DNA of 64,000 nt, taken from Panagrolaimus kolymaensis (lineage: Eukaryota > Nematoda > Chromadorea > Rhabditida > Panagrolaimidae). Position numbers and translations under genes: made by a program. The DNA is taken from NCBI GenBank assembly GCA_028622995.1, contig JAJQJQ010000093.1, positions 181,606 through 245,605 on the forward strand. The letters are read 5' to 3'. The stretch's first letter is position 1, and every line of letters starts with the position of its first letter. Positions 60,895 through 64,000 of this stretch are shown here, in pieces. The notes under the pieces were generated by a model, which was given only the letters and a program-made list of their open reading frames with translations, ran no database searches and was not told the DNA's origin.

Positions 60895-63222
60895 ATGTCA
60901 AATAACGAATTATCGAAAATCTCGGATGTAAGTTTTATTTAAAAAAATTAGAAAATATTAACAATCATATTTTATTATTAGGCCACTATAGATGAAGTTA
61001 TTGAAAATTCAAAAACTATGGATACTAGTGTTTCTCTTCTTTATCGGGCTCCAGGAGTAGCTTTGCTTCTTCAATTTTTGGCAACTTTAGCCAGTTGTGG
61101 GCCCGATCCATCATTGGTTAATGAAAGCATGGAAAAAAGTGATTTTATTCATTTAAAAACTCCAACTTCCCTTCGAGCTTCTTTATATCAAATTGCATCA
61201 TCCATGAGTAGCGCTTTTCATACTTCAAATTATTCAATGAATTCTATTCGAGCTCAATTAATTGACTTGCCTTTATGTTTAGCAAAAATCTTGGAAAGTT
61301 CAGTATGTTTATTTCTATTCTATTATCAGTTTTAAAAAATATTAAAAAAAAATTTATTTTAGAGAACCGGTGATGAAAAATGTAAAAGGCTTATGTCCAG
61401 AACAATTTTAAACCTTCAAAAAGCTTCAAATACATGCAAAGAGATGGCAAATAAAGCGCAACAAGCTTTTCATAATATCACTCCAGCTCTTGTGGAACTT
61501 AATACAGCGGTAACTATAACCAAAACAGAAAGTGAAAGAAATATTGAAGATGGAAATCGAATGAAAAGTCAATTAGTCCAGGAAGAAGAACATATGAAAA
61601 AATTTATAAAAGAATTTGAAGATTTATATTTAATTGCTTCACAACAAAAAAAAGAATCCAATGATGATTTTAGAGTAAACTTAAATAATAATAAAAAAGT
61701 TGCACATAATAATAAATATTCATTATTTATAGGAACAAATGAAAAAAAGTGAAGATTTAACAACAATTTTCATTGCTGCAGCGGGGGATGGAATGATTAA
61801 TGTTGCAGCAAAACAAAATCTTAAACAACAACTTCTTCACTATGGATTTAAAATGGGTATGGAAAGAGTAAATGATTATTTAGTTCATAGCCAAAATTCT
61901 GCACAAATGATTGATTTTGCCAAATTTGCTATGGTAAGCTACTTAGAAAAACATTTACTAGAAAAATTGTAATTTTTGTTTATTTTTTAGTTAGAAAAGC
62001 TTATTGAAGATATGTCAGAAGTGGCAAACTCTATGAAAAATCCAAAAGATTTAGAAATCGATGAATGTGTAGCAAAATTACGATTTTATAAAAATCAATC
62101 ATTAAATGGACCAGAAGGAAAGGATTTATTAAATCATGCCAAAAATATTTTTAATTTTTTGGAAAAAAATGTTCATAAAATCAAAGAAGAAGAAGAAATT
62201 GAGAAAAAATGTATCGAGCTCGCCACAGCAGCTTTGCAACAAATTGATATTTCTAAACGGGCTTTAGAAAGTCAACAAGCATTTCAACCTAAAAATAATC
62301 AAAACAAAAAAAGTGAATTTAGTCTTTGTGAAAAAATTCTCAAATCTGATACGGTAAGAAATTTTTTGGAGTTTTCATTGTATTAAAAGTTTGAACAAAA
62401 AAAAGTACGCATTTATTTAAGGAAAAAACTAATACCGCCCATGAAAATTATAAAGAAAAAAGTGAAAATGAAGAAAAATTGCGCAAAGAATTATATGAAG
62501 GTCGTGAAAAGTTAAGAGATATTGTGTCAAAACTTCAAAATATTGATACAACCAAAGTTGAACTTTCTCAAATTATTGAGCATCTTCGAACTGGTATTGG
62601 CCATCTTTCAGAGGTAATTAATTAATTAAACTAAAAACTTCTTTGAAAATAAGAATTGTTTTTTTAAGCTCGAAAAAAATTGGCGAGATCTTGTCACCTT
62701 TTTCGATAACATTCAAATATTGGTTCAAACTAATTTTGGTCAAAATATTTCAAATTTTATTGAAGAAGCAACAGTAGGTTAAAAAGAATTATAATTAATA
62801 AGTTTTAATTAATCAAACGAAATAATATTTTAAGGATACAATTGATGAAGACCTTCTCATTCAATATGGATTAAAAGCTATAAGCTATTCAATGCAAATT
62901 TGCAATTGTGCAGAAATTTACTCAGCAATTTCTGAAAAAATTTATTATGCCCACTATTTGTAATGTTGGAAAACAATATGCTTTAACGGAAGGTGAAGCT
63001 CAGGTATTAAAAACTTTCTTGTTTTTTTTTCTAATTAAATCACACCAATTTTTTTTAGCAAAAACAAACTCAACTTGAAAATAATTTACAAATTGTTGAA
63101 ATGGAAGTTGAAAAATTTAATTAACGAAAAAATGGATGAATTTAAAGATCGAATCGATGAAAAAAATGAGAACTTATGCTAAAAGTTTGAATCAAGCCAT
63201 GCAACCAGCAATTAAAGATTAG
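60895..63222 (+). CDS. Unrecognised coiled-coil protein with 3' frame slips
   Basis: Exons 60895-60927, 60982-61302, 61363-61674, 61733-61933, 61991-62353, 62422-62613 and 62669-62773 are intact and in phase. Exons 62835-63003 and 63059-63222 need one and two bases removed, respectively, to stay open (A-runs near 62936 and 63166, and the AAATTT near 63115); then the frame ends NQAMQPAIKD. The product would be about 618 aa. After a short N-terminus (MSNNELSKISD) comes a hydrophobic helix (APGVALLLQFLATLASC), then long amphipathic helices rich in E, K, Q and N (QLVQEEEHMKKFIKEFEDLY, EKKCIELATAALQQIDISKR). No signal peptide or known domain is recognised. The hydrophobic helix followed by coiled coils would suit a membrane-linked scaffold, but this is a guess. 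The slips may be sequencing errors in homopolymers or decay. It is followed closely by another coiled-coil gene. Confidence 0.6.
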
Positions 63223-63402
63223 CTTTTCTCACTCATGATTTTTATTTATTCATAACAATTTTGAAAAAAAATTCAAATTTTTACTCATATTCATTTTTTA
63301 ATGACATAAATAAACTTTTTTTTTTATATTTGCAAAGTTACTTAAAATTGTTTTATTCAAAAAATATTTAATTTTCTGAAATTTTTTTACTTACAAACAA
63401 TA

Positions 63403-63410
63403 TATTTTAG
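63403..63410 (+). promoter_or_regulatory. Candidate trans-splice acceptor
   Basis: TATTTTAG ends five bases before the ATG at 63416. A splice acceptor with no coding exon before it, 194 bp after the previous stop codon, is what a spliced-leader site of a downstream operon gene looks like in nematodes. The leader itself was not seen. Confidence 0.45.
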
Positions 63411-63415
63411 CTAAA

Positions 63416-64000
63416 ATGGAACGCTTACAATTACTTCAACAAAAATTTTATTCGTTAAAAACTGAAATCAAACAACTGGCGACTTTTTTCAGTTCTGTAA
63501 GTTTTTATTTAAAAAAAACAATAAGCAACCTAAAAATCAAAGAAAACGATATGTATTTTTTTAAGCTTTTATTTTCAAGAAATTTTTTTTGCTAAATATA
63601 ATAAAATTTATATAATTTTAGTTATTAATAACTCTTCAAGGAATTTCCATAAATAATTGTATAATAGCAAATCAAATTGAATTTGTTAATGAAAAACTGA
63701 AAAGAAGCTTAAACGCGACAACAGAATTTGACAGAGAATTAAAAACTTTTCAACAAGAAATTATTGCTTTAGCGGCCGAATGTGGAAGGCGATATAGAGC
63801 CGAAATGGAAGAAATAAGGAATATAGAAAATCAAATCCATTTAATTCAAACAGAATATGCTGAAGCAGTTGAAAAGCAAAAAGAGGTAAGATTTTGACAA
63901 AAAAAATTATTTTTTTCCACAAATTTTTTAGCTAATTAATGAACGAACAGAAAATGAAGAGCTACTCAATAATTTAAAAGCCCGAAATAAAGAATTGGAC
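63416..64000 (+). CDS. Coiled-coil protein, 5' part (runs off the window)
   Basis: Exons 63416-63496 (MERLQLLQQKFYSLKTEIKQ), 63622-63885 and 63932 onward are in phase with GTAAGT and GTAAGA donors. The second exon begins with a short hydrophobic stretch (LLITLQGISINNCIIANQ) and becomes coiled coil (EFDRELKTFQQEIIALAAEC, NIENQIHLIQTEYAEAVEKQ). The frame is open at the window edge (LKARNKELD). The layout (hydrophobic stretch then long coiled coils) recalls the gene just upstream, and the two may be distant paralogues, though direct identity is weak. No known domain is recognised. Confidence 0.6.

Noticed and set aside
1..64000. tRNA, rRNA or spliced-leader RNA genes
   Set aside because: No tRNA-type B box with matching arms and no recognised leader sequence was found on reading both strands; a covariance-model search would be the proper test.

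Overview
The window looks like nematode nuclear DNA. It is very AT-rich, with long poly-T/poly-A runs between genes. Introns are mostly short and end in TTTTAG or TTTCAG. The gene content is animal and nematode-like: a sarcomeric myosin heavy chain, a Wntless/MIG-14 orthologue, an NLP-5-like neuropeptide precursor and an adenosine-receptor-like GPCR. A plant-parasitic (Meloidogyne-like) nematode would fit the base composition, but that is inference. No tRNA, rRNA, CRISPR or bacterial feature was seen. Gene models were spliced by hand from frame continuity and GT/AG signals.

Layout from left to right. 1-4417: low-complexity, no gene. 4418-5171 (+): a protein made of 23-residue (STPR-type) repeats. 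5337-6836 (-): a tetraspanin. 7325-11595: an LTR retroelement on the minus strand, into which a second LTR element (8103-10673, plus strand) has inserted; both have perfect 5-bp target duplications. The inner element carries one long ORF: Gag, zinc knuckle and a UBA domain resembling that of NAC-alpha. 13540-14621 (+): a four-helix EXPERA/EBP-like membrane protein. 15008-19120: a small family of F-box-like genes and fragments, with a GC-rich hAT-type MITE between two of them. 23561-25165 (+): an adenosine-receptor-like GPCR. 27128-27529: a fold-back hAT-type MITE.

30718-50592 is the most notable part. Two nearly identical 4-kb hAT transposons (31280-35348 on minus, 46583-50592 on plus) carry 454-bp terminal inverted repeats and an apparently intact 661-aa transposase. 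They face each other across an 11-kb segment holding the muscle myosin gene (36842-44782, minus). The 5' half of a MATH-domain gene abuts one transposon (46399-46582, plus). Its 3' half abuts the other (30718-31279, minus). The two halves share the same 8-bp target duplication in inverted form and the same codon phase. The gene was therefore first split by the transposon, and its halves were then parted by an inversion or an assembly join through the repeats.

53109-54881 (+): an NLP-5-like neuropeptide precursor with one GC-AG intron. 55258-58338 (-): Wntless/MIG-14. 60895-63222 (+): an unrecognised coiled-coil protein with three single-base frame slips near its 3' end. It is followed 194 bp later by a second coiled-coil gene (63416 to the window end) that starts just after a splice-acceptor-like TTTTAG, as a trans-spliced operon gene would.

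The genes do not form one pathway. Shared themes are muscle (myosin), secretion and signalling (Wntless, neuropeptide, GPCR, tetraspanin), and a heavy load of recent transposon activity.
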